DNA from: an uncultured Bacteroidaceae bacterium | GTDB lineage: Bacteria; Bacteroidota; Bacteroidia; Bacteroidales; Bacteroidaceae | Assembly: GCA_934394435.1 (NCBI GenBank) | Contig: CAKRRN010000009.1 | Coordinates: forward strand, 1 to 64,000 | Direction: 5' to 3' | DNA length: 64,000 nt | Part shown: piece after piece, positions 9,095 through 18,700 of the stretch | Numbering within the stretch: the stretch's first letter is position 1 | Layout of the letters: each line of letters starts with the position of its first letter | The notes under the pieces: generated by a model | The model's database searches: none | Seen by the model: the letters and a program-made list of their open reading frames with translations, nothing else | What the model was told of the DNA's origin: nothing | Program-made: the position numbers and the translations under genes

Positions 9095-9135
9095 AAAAAA
9101 AAGCAATTGGACTTGTTTGCCCAATTGCTTTTTTT
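9095..9135. terminator. bidirectional intrinsic terminator
   Basis: AAGCAATTGG and CCAATTGCTT form a 10-bp stem, flanked by A runs on the left and T runs on the right, so it can act on both strands. It separates the plus-strand phosphoesterase from the minus-strand DUF349 gene. Confidence 0.85.
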
Positions 9136-9155
9136 ATAAATAGTGTAAGATTGAC

Positions 9156-11063
9156 TTATTCAGCCTTATCCTTTGCTATCTGTTCGTCTACAGCCTTGAT
9201 TTTTTGTGCCAGTAGACTGAGCTCCTCGCGCAGTTTGTCTGCTTTCTTCTTAGCAAGGTCAACCAGGCTGTTGCCCTTTTTGCTATTGCTTGTCAGGAAG
9301 CAAAGATTATTCTCGTAGGTCTTCAGCTCCTCCTGCATACGCTCATAGGCACGTGCCATGCGTTGGCGTTCGTTGTCGATGGTGCTTGTACCCTTTTCAA
9401 TCTTCTGTGCCAGACTGTTCTTGAAGTTGTTCATCCTGCGTTGACGCTGGCTGGCACTCAGTGCACCATAAATCTTATCGCATATCTCGCGATACTCCTT
9501 GTAGAGACGATCCTTTTCGCGGAAAGGCACATGACCTGTCTCGTTCCATTTCTGCTGCAGTTCCTTCACCTGCTGCATGATGTCTTCGCCCTCTTTGGCA
9601 GCCAGTTCCTTCAGAGCTTCTATGATGCCCTGCTTCTGCTCCATGTTGGCTTTCTCTTCACCATGAGCCTGTGCGTTAGCCTTCTGCTTAGCTTCGAAGA
9701 ACTGGTCGCATGCGCCAACGAAACGTTTCCACAATGCATCGGAATACTTATGAGGCACAGAGCCAATCTCCTTCCATTGCTTCTGCAGGTTAATCAGTAT
9801 GTCACCTGTGCTACGCCAGTCTGTGCTGTCCTTCAGAGCCTCAGCCTTCTCCACCAGTTCCTTCTTCTTAGCCAGATTGCTGTTTAGTTCCTCTTTCAGC
9901 TGACGGAAGAAAAGAGCCTTCTGTTCGAAGAATGCATCGCATCCCTTGCGGAAGCGTTCGAATATCTGTGTGTTCACTTTTTGTGGAGCGAAGCCAATGG
10001 TCTTCCATTCCGCTTGCAAGGCGATGATCTTCTGTGTTACGGCATCCCAATCGGCAAAGGTCTTCAGTCCGTCGGTCTTCTCAGCCTCCAGTTGTTCGCA
10101 TAGTGCAGTCTTCTTTGCCAGATTCTCCTCTTCGGCTTGCTTGATAGCCTCGAAATGTGCCTGATGACGTTTGTTGATAACGGTAGAGGCGTTTTTGAAA
10201 CGAGTCCATATTTCCTCGCGCAGTTCCTTTGCCACGGGTCCGGTCTCTTTCCATTCCTGATGCAGCTTCTGCAACTGGTTGAAAGCCTGTATCACGTCTT
10301 TGACGTCAGCCAGAGCCTCTGCCTGTTCGCACAGACGAGTCTTGATTTCCAGATTCTTCTTGAAGTCATAGTCGCGTAGCTCGTGTCCCAGCTTCAGGAG
10401 GTCATAGAACTGTTCCACATAGAGTTGGTAGTTCTTCCAAAGTTCAGTAGCCTGCTCAGCAGGTACAGCCTTTATCTCCTTCCATTCAGCCTGTAGAGCC
10501 TTGAACTCGTCAAACGCCTGATTAGCCTCTTCGGGTGTGGCTGCCAGTTGCTGTATACGTTCCAGAATCTGTAGCTTGCGTTCCAGATTCTTTTTCTTCT
10601 GTTCTTCTTGTTCTTGAAGTAATGCAGCTCTGCGTTCGCGTATGGTCTGCATGGCAGCTCTGAAGACAGGCTCCTGCAGGTCGATGGGTGGCATGAAAGT
10701 CTCTTCTGTGCCTCCTGCTGCGAAATGTTCGTTGCGTGCCTCCTGTGCCTCGGCATTGTGGAACTTGTAGAAGAGTTGCTTGAGCAGTTCCAGTTCTTGC
10801 TTGTCGCAAACCTCACCGCTCTGTACAATCTCCTTTGCGCGTGCTACGACCTCCTCTTTGGTATCGTATGTCACGGTGGGTTTCACTTGCTCTTTAGTCT
10901 CTTCCTGGCTGTTTTCCTGTACGCCAGATGTCTGTTGTTCTTCTGCCTCAGACGCTGTCTGCGTTGGGGTCTGTTCAGCCTCGTTCACCGTTGGCTTTAC
11001 TTCAGCATTGATCTCAGTGGACTGCTCCATGGCAGTGGTTCCGTTAGTCTCAGATGACTCCAT
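9156..11063 (-). CDS. DUF349 repeat protein
   Basis: A 635-residue acidic and highly helical protein. Residues 1-70 are a low-complexity Glu/Thr/Gln-rich tail. The rest carries about five DUF349 repeats, recognisable by recurring blocks such as LQAEWKEI, HQEWKETG, LQKQWKEIG and LQQKWNETG followed by a FRxxCDxFF-like element. There is no signal peptide, so it is probably cytosolic. The family occurs widely in Bacteroidota, but its role is not established; repeat architecture suggests a scaffold or nucleic-acid-associated factor, which is speculation. It is transcribed alone, with corA upstream on the same strand. Confidence 0.85.
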   Translation of the reverse strand: MESSETNGTTAMEQSTEINAEVKPTVNEAEQTPTQTASEAEEQQTSGVQENSQEETKEQVKPTVTYDTKEEVVARAKEIVQSGEVCDKQELELLKQLFYKFHNAEAQEARNEHFAAGGTEETFMPPIDLQEPVFRAAMQTIRERRAALLQEQEEQKKKNLERKLQILERIQQLAATPEEANQAFDEFKALQAEWKEIKAVPAEQATELWKNYQLYVEQFYDLLKLGHELRDYDFKKNLEIKTRLCEQAEALADVKDVIQAFNQLQKLHQEWKETGPVAKELREEIWTRFKNASTVINKRHQAHFEAIKQAEEENLAKKTALCEQLEAEKTDGLKTFADWDAVTQKIIALQAEWKTIGFAPQKVNTQIFERFRKGCDAFFEQKALFFRQLKEELNSNLAKKKELVEKAEALKDSTDWRSTGDILINLQKQWKEIGSVPHKYSDALWKRFVGACDQFFEAKQKANAQAHGEEKANMEQKQGIIEALKELAAKEGEDIMQQVKELQQKWNETGHVPFREKDRLYKEYREICDKIYGALSASQRQRRMNNFKNSLAQKIEKGTSTIDNERQRMARAYERMQEELKTYENNLCFLTSNSKKGNSLVDLAKKKADKLREELSLLAQKIKAVDEQIAKDKAE

Positions 11064-11187
11064 CGTTCTCTGTATTTTTGAGTTAGAACTTATTTAGCCC
11101 TCCCTCTAATGAGGTTGGCAGATACAAAATAAGTTAAAATATCCCATCCTGCCTAATGGCATGACGATTTTTTTTGTTTTTTTTTAC

Positions 11188-12114
11188 CTAAATCCAACTT
11201 TTCCGTCGGAAATACCATATAAAGAGCACTGTTATCACAGCAGAAAGTGCAAGTGCCATGGGGAAACCCCACCATGCCTGTTCCATTCCGTTGATTAGGT
11301 TCATACCAAGCAGACTGGCTATCAGTGTGGGGAACATCATGATAATGCTGATGCTGGTGAGCATCTTCATGACCACGCTCATATTGTTGTTGATGATATT
11401 GGCATAAGTGTCCATGGTGGAGTTGAGGATGTTTGAGTAGATGTTGGTGGTCTCTCTTGCCTGACTCATCTCAATGTTTACGTCCTCAATCATGTCTGCG
11501 TCCAGTTCGTCGACAGGCAGTTTGAACTTCAGTTTCGAGAGCAGGTTCTCGTTGCCACGTATGGAGGTGACGAAGTATGTGAGACTATCCTGCAGTCGGC
11601 TTAGGGCTATCAAGTCTGCGTTGCTTACGTTACGATCCAGATTCTGCTTGGCTTTGTCTATCAGTGTGCTGATTTGCTTGAGTCGCTTCAGGTACCAAAC
11701 GGCACTGCATAGAAACAGACGGAAGATCATATCTACCGAGTCAGTAAAGCCCAGTCCTCGCTTTTGCTGATAGGTGACAAAGTCAATCATCATGTTTGTC
11801 TCGAAGTTACACACCGTGATGAGCACATCCCCCTTCATGATGATACCCAATGGTATGGTGGTGTAGGGTGTGCGGCTCTTTGTCTCTTTTACGTAAGGGA
11901 TACGCAGGATGATAAGAATCCAGCCCTCGTCAATGTCATAACGAGCTCTCTCATCCGTATCGGCAATATCAGAAATATAATAATCGGGGATTCCCAGAGT
12001 GTCCTCCAGAAAACGTGTGTCCTCTTGTGTGGGACATGTCACCTGCACCCAGCAGTTGGGCTGCCATTCGTCAATGGCTTGCAGACCATTCTTTGTGTTC
12101 CAGAATGTGCGCAT
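11188..12114 (-). CDS. corA: CorA-type magnesium/divalent cation channel
   Basis: A 308-residue protein with a large cytosolic N-terminal domain, a long stalk helix, and two C-terminal membrane segments. The first ends in the signature GMN (LLGMNLING) and the second is followed by a short basic tail, exactly as in CorA pentamers. The expected role is Mg2+ uptake across the inner membrane. The leader is about 150 nt from a TACCTTTG box (12272-12279) to the ATG. It contains a short open frame and strong hairpins, hinting at control before translation. Confidence 0.92.
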   Translation of the reverse strand: MRTFWNTKNGLQAIDEWQPNCWVQVTCPTQEDTRFLEDTLGIPDYYISDIADTDERARYDIDEGWILIILRIPYVKETKSRTPYTTIPLGIIMKGDVLITVCNFETNMMIDFVTYQQKRGLGFTDSVDMIFRLFLCSAVWYLKRLKQISTLIDKAKQNLDRNVSNADLIALSRLQDSLTYFVTSIRGNENLLSKLKFKLPVDELDADMIEDVNIEMSQARETTNIYSNILNSTMDTYANIINNNMSVVMKMLTSISIIMMFPTLIASLLGMNLINGMEQAWWGFPMALALSAVITVLFIWYFRRKSWI

Positions 12115-12141
12115 TGTTCGTTCCTTGTTAAAATGTGGGTT

Positions 12142-12198
12142 GCATAATTAAGCTTGCCTCCCGGGCAGGATTTCGAACCATGCTCATCGGGGGGACTT
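12142..12198 (-). promoter_or_regulatory. structured leader of corA
   Basis: Read on the minus strand, the segment after the small upstream frame is GC-rich against an AT-rich background. It contains TGCC-CGGGA-GGCA (a 4-bp stem with 5-nt loop) and a GG-TTCGAAAT-CC loop like a tRNA T arm. GACT-AAGTGAA-AGTC just before it looks like an anticodon-arm-sized hairpin. I do not recognise it as a named riboswitch class. Confidence 0.45.
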
Positions 12199-12270
12199 TC
12201 ACTTAGTCATGTTTTCCGCGTGATAGTCGTCCATTTTTCTGTTCTCTAATGTTGTTTTTTTATTTGCCAT
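12199..12270 (-). CDS. possible corA leader peptide (23 codons)
   Basis: Between the corA -7 box and the structured leader, an ATG at 12270 opens 23 codons ending in TGA at 12199. The product begins MANKKTTLENRK and ends HAENMTK. A second in-frame ATG (codon 13) would give 11 residues. The first ATG lies one base after the -7 box, so it may fall at or before the transcription start; the inner ATG is safer. In Salmonella corA is known to be preceded by a leader ORF (corL). Whether this one is translated cannot be seen from sequence. Confidence 0.35.
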   Translation of the reverse strand: MANKKTTLENRKMDDYHAENMTK

Positions 12271-12271
12271 G

Positions 12272-12279
12272 CAAAGGTA
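12272..12279 (-). promoter_or_regulatory. -7 element of corA
   Basis: TACCTTTG on the minus strand matches TAnnTTTG. No good TTTG is found 19-21 nt upstream. It places the 5' end of the corA mRNA near 12265, about 150 nt before the start codon. Confidence 0.55.
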
Positions 12280-12407
12280 AGAAAATTCTGTTTTCCATAT
12301 TCATCTTTCGGCTCTTTTTGTTGATGTACGTGTTAATCTCCAGTTTTTCATTTGGTCGACTGGAGTCGCGTTATTTATCTTTTTATGGGCAACTGCTTGT
12401 GGCTTTT

Positions 12408-12439
12408 CTTGCATATACGCATTCAGAATATTAACTTTG
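12408..12439 (+). promoter_or_regulatory. promoter of the HxlR regulator
   Basis: CTTG (12408-12411) is followed after 20 nt by TAACTTTG (12432-12439). The predicted leader to the ATG at 12544 is about 100 nt, and nothing else is recognisable in it. Confidence 0.6.
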
Positions 12440-12543
12440 CATAGACATTAGAAATGCAAGAAGACCGAGGGATTGCTCGTGTATTTTTCTTGTTCTAATC
12501 ACAGAATAAATATAATAATGAGATACATTTCAGAATTCGGAAT

Positions 12544-12912
12544 ATGAAAAAGTTGATTGCTAACTGTCCCATCCGCAATGTGCTGAGCCGTGTGGGCGAC
12601 AAATGGTCACTTCTGGTTATGCTTACGCTTAGGGAAGAAGGCGTGATGCGTTTTGGTCAACTTCAGAGGAGTGTGGAGGATATTTCGCAGAAGTCCTTGT
12701 CGCAGACGTTACACACGCTGGAGGAAGATGGTTTTGTATTTCGCAACGTCTATCCAGAGGTGCCACCGCGTGTGGAGTATGGAGTCACAGAGCGCGCATG
12801 TTCCTTTTTGGACAGTGCAAGCCAACTCATATTCTGGGCACAGGACCACATGGAGGAAATTCTGGCAGACAGAAATCACACTCCCTCTGTGCAAAGTCCT
12901 GTGTTAAGATAA
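12544..12912 (+). CDS. HxlR-family transcriptional regulator
   Basis: A 122-residue winged-helix protein. The family signature is clear: an N-terminal Cys (CPIRNVLSRVGDKWSLLV), then RFGQLQRSVEDISQKSLSQTL as the recognition region and GFVFRNVYPEVPPRVEYGVTE as the wing. HxlR/MarR-like regulators often respond to aldehydes, quinones or redox stress through the N-terminal Cys (here Cys8). It is followed on the same strand by a cupin gene with its own promoter, which is a plausible target. Confidence 0.92.
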   Translation: MKKLIANCPIRNVLSRVGDKWSLLVMLTLREEGVMRFGQLQRSVEDISQKSLSQTLHTLEEDGFVFRNVYPEVPPRVEYGVTERACSFLDSASQLIFWAQDHMEEILADRNHTPSVQSPVLR

Positions 12913-12987
12913 GTTAAACAGCGAAAACCAACTGCTTGTATAGTCCATTACTAACCTTTTGGTAAGTAACTGACTTATAGGTATCTA

Positions 12988-13019
12988 CTTGCTTAATAGA
13001 AGAATCCCTCATACCTTTG
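12988..13019 (+). promoter_or_regulatory. promoter of the cupin gene
   Basis: CTTG (12988-12991) is followed after 20 nt by TACCTTTG (13012-13019), about 32 nt before the start codon. Confidence 0.65.
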
Positions 13020-13050
13020 CATCAGTCAAATAAAAAACAAGTATTGAATT

Positions 13051-13431
13051 ATGAAGAACTATTCTATTAAGAATCTTGGTCCATGGGCTGAGATTGAAGG
13101 TAAGCAGTTTCTGGGTGAGGAACTTCAGTTGACAGGTGCTCAGGTGTCTGTACAGAAGTTGAAGGCAGGCGAGGATGCTCCATTCCTGCATAGCCATAAG
13201 ACGCACGAAGAGGTGTATGTCATTCTCTCTGGCAAGGGTGACTATCAGGTAGATGGTGAGGTGTTTCCCGTACAGGAGGGTAGTGTGATTCGTGTCTCAC
13301 CTGCTGGGGTACGTGCCTTGCGTAACTCTGGTGACACAGACATGGTGATGATGTGCCTTCAATACGAACAGCATCCCATCTCTTCCTTCATGGAAGATGC
13401 CAATGTGCCTGACGCTCCTGTGCGCTGGTAA
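13051..13431 (+). CDS. single-domain cupin protein
   Basis: A 126-residue cytosolic protein with one cupin barrel. Motif 1 is FLHSHKTHEEVYVILSGKG, with His and Glu metal ligands, and motif 2 is EGSVIRVSPAGVRALRN, in which the usual His is replaced. The enzymatic role is unknown; small cupins of this type serve as dioxygenases, isomerases or sensors. Position next to an HxlR regulator suggests an inducible detoxification or redox function, which is inference. Confidence 0.85.
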   Translation: MKNYSIKNLGPWAEIEGKQFLGEELQLTGAQVSVQKLKAGEDAPFLHSHKTHEEVYVILSGKGDYQVDGEVFPVQEGSVIRVSPAGVRALRNSGDTDMVMMCLQYEQHPISSFMEDANVPDAPVRW

Positions 13432-13575
13432 GGCGATTTAATAGAAAATCTGTATTGAGTTACGGATTACGCGAAACACACGGACAGTCTTGTTTTTCTC
13501 CCTTAATCTGGAGTTTTGGAAAAATATGATTGTTCGTGTGTTTTTTTTGTTGTTTTTGGAAGAAGATGGCATAAG

Positions 13576-14502
13576 TCAAAGTTCTTCATGGGCATTCTGG
13601 TTAATCCTGTCTTGCTTTTCTTCCATGCTTCTTCTGTATTCCTCTTCTGCTTGTTCTCTGAACTCCGTGGGCGAAAGTCCGACAGCCTGTTTGAAATATT
13701 TGCCAAAGAAACTTTGGTTTGTAAAGTTGAAGGCTGAAGATATCTCCTTGATACTTTTGCCAGAGTAGAGCAGTGACTGCTTGATACTGTTGATGGTGAC
13801 CTGTGTAATCCATTGTTTGGCAGTGCGTCCGGTCTTCTTCATGATAACGCTGGAGAAATACCGGGGAGTGAGATGTTGCTCGTGTGCGTAGAACTCAATG
13901 GCACGCTCATGTTTGTGGTTTTGAATGAGCGAAGTGAGGAAAGTCTGATATATGAGCTCTTTGGAGTCCAGGATGGGTTGTGCTGCAGGTTGGTTGCTGA
14001 AGACATAATAGAAAATCTCATGGAGGATAACCTCCCCCAGTTTGGAGAGTGAGATTTGCATGAACACCTTATTGTCATCATCGCTTTTGAGTGTGTTGAA
14101 CAATCTTGTTCGGCGGTCTATGGCTTCCAGAAGTTCCTCCAGCAAGGCGCGCTGCTGTTCGGTCAGACTTATACAAGGATTCTCTCTCAGCGTCAGGATG
14201 CTGGAGGTGTATGAAGTGTTTTCCAACATCCCCATGGCGTAGCTTACGCTTGTCTTGTAAGTCACTCCGTAGAAGTCAGGTGTGGTGCTCTCCACTTTTA
14301 CGTAGGACGAAGGCAGGTAGATGTACACGTCGCCAGGTTTAATACGTATGGTACGCCCGTTGGTTCTTACCACCGCCTCTCCCTGCTGACAGTAGAACAG
14401 AGCGCATGCGTCCGCATACAACAGGACATTGCGGTTGGATGTGAGTGCGTCTTGCAGTAGATTCATCGCAAAACGCTCAAAAGGTAGACTTATTTTTTCC
14501 AT
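13576..14502 (-). CDS. AraC-family transcriptional regulator
   Basis: A 308-residue protein with a cupin-like sensing domain (about 20-110, including IRIKPGDVYIYLP) and two C-terminal helix-turn-helix motifs. The second HTH matches the AraC signature around KSIKEISSAFNFTNQSFFGKYFKQAVGLSPTEFR (residues about 240-280, cited in parts). It diverges from an RND efflux operon across 183 bp, so it is the likely local regulator. A TACCTTTG box at 14508-14515 on the minus strand ends only 5 nt before the ATG, implying a very short leader or a downstream start at Met13. Confidence 0.9.
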   Translation of the reverse strand: MEKISLPFERFAMNLLQDALTSNRNVLLYADACALFYCQQGEAVVRTNGRTIRIKPGDVYIYLPSSYVKVESTTPDFYGVTYKTSVSYAMGMLENTSYTSSILTLRENPCISLTEQQRALLEELLEAIDRRTRLFNTLKSDDDNKVFMQISLSKLGEVILHEIFYYVFSNQPAAQPILDSKELIYQTFLTSLIQNHKHERAIEFYAHEQHLTPRYFSSVIMKKTGRTAKQWITQVTINSIKQSLLYSGKSIKEISSAFNFTNQSFFGKYFKQAVGLSPTEFREQAEEEYRRSMEEKQDRINQNAHEEL

Positions 14503-14612
14503 GTGGACAAAGGTATCTAAAAAAGTTTTTACATAAGCATAAAAAGAGCACAGAAAACAAGTTAAATTAAGGTAAAAACTACATTTTGAACAATCTTGTG
14601 TTCGTTTTAGCC

Positions 14613-14643
14613 TTTGTGACTACGTCTAATAGTCATACCTTTG
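14613..14643 (+). promoter_or_regulatory. promoter of the RND efflux operon
   Basis: TTTG (14613-14616) is followed after exactly 19 nt by TACCTTTG (14636-14643), a perfect Bacteroidetes promoter. It lies 42 nt upstream of the adaptor gene and faces the AraC gene. Confidence 0.85.
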
Positions 14644-14685
14644 CAACGCAAATAAGAAAAGTAGGATATTATCAAGAGTAAAAAT

Positions 14686-15753
14686 ATGAAAATCAAGAGA
14701 CTACTCTACATTCTTCCGGTGCTTATGCCGGTTGTTTCTTCCTGCGGACATTCAGCAGGAGAGTCAGCAGAGACTGAGGCTGTGGTTCGCGTGGACACAG
14801 CCAGACTGCCCATGGGAGCAGTAGAACTTCAGTATCCTGGTCATGTGGTGGCTGCCACAGAAGCCAATGTATCCTTCAAAGTGGCAGGTTCGCTGAAGCG
14901 AGTGTTGGTAGATGAAGGCGACTATGTGAGGGCAGGACAGTTGCTGGCAGAGATAGATCCTGTGGACTATCAGGTACAGCTGAATGCGACCGAGGCGGAG
15001 TATGCTCAGATAAAAGCTGATGCCGAACGTGTCATGGGGCTTTACCAAGATGGCGGTACCACAGCCAGCAATTATGATAAGGCACGCTATGGTCTCAAAC
15101 AGATTGAAGCAAAATTACAGAATCATAAGAACCAGTTGGCATATACCCGTCTTACAGCACCTTTCTCAGGGCGCGTGCAGAAACGTTATTTCTCAGGTGG
15201 CGAAAATGTGTCAGCAGGGTTGCCTATCCTCAAGCTACTCTCGGATAATGCATTGGAGATGGAGGTGAACCTGCCAGCTGTGTCCTATCTGAACAGGCAA
15301 AAGTTCAGTGCTTATTCCTGTACGTTTGATGTGTTGCCTGGAGTGAGAGTGCCTCTCACCCTAATCGGTATCTTGCCCAAGGCTAATGCAAACCAACTCT
15401 ATACCATGCGTTTGGCACTGCCTAAGGAAGCTCAGCGCGTGGCTCCAGGTATGTCATCGTGGGTGACTATCAATATGACAGACTCACTCAGCACGGGTGT
15501 ATGTGTGCCCACTACATCCCTGGTAGAAAAGGATGGCAAGGTACACGTCTATGCCTATAATACTTCAGACAAAAAGATAAACGAGGTGTCTGTGACGGTG
15601 CGCGAGCTTCATACAGATGGTACAGCCGATGTGGAGGGCAGTCTGAAGCCAGGTGATCTGGTAGTCTCCACAGGTGTACATCATCTGAAGAACGGTCAGA
15701 AGGTACGTCTGATGGCTCCTGTTTCCAAAACCAATATAGGAGGACTGATGTGA
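14686..15753 (+). CDS. RND efflux periplasmic adaptor (lipoprotein)
   Basis: A 355-residue membrane-fusion protein that links the inner-membrane pump to the TolC channel. A signal peptide ends in VVSSC, a lipobox. The lipoyl-like half motif VSFKVAGSLKRVLVDEGDYVRAGQLLAEID is at about 60-90, followed by a short helical hairpin, the second lipoyl half LTAPFSGRVQ, a beta barrel and the membrane-proximal domain ending near VRLMAPV. It is the first gene of the operon; its TGA shares one base with the ATG of the permease. Confidence 0.93.
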   Translation: MKIKRLLYILPVLMPVVSSCGHSAGESAETEAVVRVDTARLPMGAVELQYPGHVVAATEANVSFKVAGSLKRVLVDEGDYVRAGQLLAEIDPVDYQVQLNATEAEYAQIKADAERVMGLYQDGGTTASNYDKARYGLKQIEAKLQNHKNQLAYTRLTAPFSGRVQKRYFSGGENVSAGLPILKLLSDNALEMEVNLPAVSYLNRQKFSAYSCTFDVLPGVRVPLTLIGILPKANANQLYTMRLALPKEAQRVAPGMSSWVTINMTDSLSTGVCVPTTSLVEKDGKVHVYAYNTSDKKINEVSVTVRELHTDGTADVEGSLKPGDLVVSTGVHHLKNGQKVRLMAPVSKTNIGGLM

Positions 15754-18700
15754 TGGATTTGGGAAAATGGGCATTTAACAACCGTCTGCTGGTATATTTC
15801 CTGGTGGCGGTGTTCATGCTGGGAGGCGCATACGCCTGCTACGACATGAGCAAACTGGAGGATCCACAGGTGAAGGTGAAACTCGCTATGGTGGTTACCA
15901 CCTATCCAGGAGCATCGGCTCATCAGGTGGAGATGGAGGTGACAGATGTGCTCGAAAAGCGCATACGCACTATGGGAGACCTCGATAACATAGAGAGTTA
16001 CTCTTACAACGACCTATCCATCATACAGGTGGAGTTGCGCAGTACGGTGAGCAACGAAGATGTGGAGCAGTGTTGGGACCGTCTGCGACGGAAGGTCTAT
16101 GATGCGCAAGCCGAATTGCCTGCTGGTGCCAATACGTCTGTTACCAAGGAAGATTTCTCTGCCGTGTATGGCATGTTCTATGTGCTTACAGCCGACGGAC
16201 TCTCTGACCGTGAGTTGAATGACTATGCCGAGTTGATGAAACGCGAGTTGGGCAATGTGGAAAATGTAGACCGTGTGGATATCTATGGCGAGCAGAAGGA
16301 CTGCATACACATACGTCTGTTGCAGGACAAGATGTCGAGTCTGGGAGTGTTGCCCGCAGAGGTGCTCGCCACACTCAACGGACAAAACAAGACCTCGTAT
16401 GCAGGCTACTACGACAATGGTGACCAGCGTGTGCGCGTGACTGTGGCAGATAAGTTCCGCCAGGTGGAGGATATACGCCGCATGATTATTCAAGGACACG
16501 AGGATGACCAACTCCGTCTTGCTGATATTGCCGAAGTGGAGAAGAGCATAGAGAAGCCTGTGCGCAATGCCATTACCTATGATGGACAACATGCTCTGGG
16601 CATTTTGGTAGCATCGTCCAGTACCTCGGATATTGTGAAGGTGGGCAAGGCTGTGGAGAAGCGTATTGCCGAACTCAAGGAAGACCGTTTCCCCACAGGA
16701 CTTGACTGTCATAAAGTCTTCTATCAGCCAGAGCGCGTGACTGAGTCGCTGGGACAATTCGTTATTAACCTCATTGAGTCAGTGCTCATCGTGGTGATTG
16801 TGCTGATGTTCACTATGGGCTTCCGCAGTGGACTTATCATAGGTGCCAGTCTGGTGGTAATCGTCTTTGGCGCCTTCCTTATATTAGGTAATATGGGAGG
16901 TACCATGCAACGTGTCTCACTGGCAGCCTTTGTGCTTGCCATGGGTATGCTGGTAGATAATGCCATCGTGATTATAGATGGAATCCTGGTAGACTTGAAA
17001 CTGGGTAAGCCACGTAGAGAGGCAATGACTGAGGTGGGACGCAGGACTGCCATGCCACTGCTTGGTGCCACAGGTATTGCCATATTGTCCTTCCTGCCTA
17101 TCTTTATGTCACCCGACACGGCAGGTATCTATGTGCACGACCTCTTTGTGGTGCTTGCTGTTTCGCTGTTGTTGAGTTGGGTTCTCGCCCTCACTCATGT
17201 ACCCTTGATGGCTAACCGTCTGCTAAAGGCTCCTGCTTCTCAGGTTACGCAAGAGAACGCAGAGGACCTATACAGTGGTCGTATGTATCGTGCCTTGGGA
17301 CGCTTGCTACGCTTCTGTATACGTCATCGGTGGAGCACCACAGTGGTAATGCTGGCATTGCTCACGCTGTCGGTACTGGGTTATCCTTTCGTCCATCAAG
17401 GCTTCTTCCCAGATATGGCATACAACCAGTGCTATATGGAATATAAACTCCCTGAGGGATGCAACAGCACCCGAGTGGAGAAAGACTTGCAGAGTATAGA
17501 GGCTTATCTACACACACGTCCAGAGGTGACGCATGTGACAGCCTCTATCGGTGGAACCCCTGGTCGCTATAATCTGGTGCGCACGGTGCCTACACCCTCG
17601 CTCTCTTACGGAGAACTGATTATAGACTTTAAGTCCGCTAAGGATTTGGATCAGAATATAGAAGAGATACAGGAATATCTCACGGCACATTATCCCGAGG
17701 CTTATGTCAAGGTGAAAAAGTACAACCTGATGTTCAAGAAGTATCCCATCGAACTTCAGTTCCAGGGACCTGACCCTGCTGTGCTGCATGCCTTGGCAGA
17801 TAGTGCGCGTACCATCATGGAGCGCAGTGGTAAGGTGAGACTTATCACCACGGATTGGGAGCCCAAGGTGCCTGTACTCAATGTAGATTATGATCAAGCT
17901 GCTGCACGTAGCATCGGCTTGAGCCGTAGCGACCTCAGCTTGTCTCTGCTCACGGCTGGAGGTGGTCTTCCTGTGGGTAACTTCTACGAGGGTATTTATC
18001 CCAATACCATCTATGTGAAGTGTGTGGATGAGAAAGGAAATCCCGTAGACAATTTGCAAGACCTGCAGGTCTTCTCTGCCATGCCCTCGCTAATGGGACT
18101 TGCCAACGAGGATAATCTGATGCGTTTGCGCACAGGTACACTCACCAAGGATCAGTTGCTGGCTGACCTTCTGAGCACGACTCCTCTGCGACAGGTGAGT
18201 AGGGGCGTGAAGGTGGAATGGGAAGACCCTGTGGTGCCACGTTACAACGGACAGCGTATGCAACGGGTACAATGTTCACCCTGTCCAGGAGAAGAAACCG
18301 AAAAGACACGTGCAGCACTGGCACGCGAGATAGAAAAGATACAACTGCCAGCTGGTTATACTATGAGCTGGCAGGGAGAGAAGGTTGCAAGCGACCGCAG
18401 CATGAAATATCTTTTTGCAAACTTCCCTCTGGCAGTCATCTTGATGATAGCCATCTTAATCATGCTGTTTAGTGATGTGCGTAAGCCCCTTATTATACTG
18501 TGTTGTCTGCCAATGGTGTTTGTAGGCGTGGTGATTACGCTTCTGCTTACGGGCAAGACCTTTACCTTTGTTGCCATAGTGGGTGCATTAGGTCTGATAG
18601 GCATGGTGGTGAAAAACGGTATTGTGCTTATGGATGAAATCTCACTCCAGCTCAGTCAAGGCGTGGAACCCGTGCAAGCGTTGGTACAGAGTAGCCAGAG

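Noticed and set aside
12142..12198. Degenerate tRNA gene upstream of corA
   Set aside because: There is a T-arm-like loop and an anticodon-sized hairpin, but no matching 5' acceptor strand, and the T stem has a mismatch.
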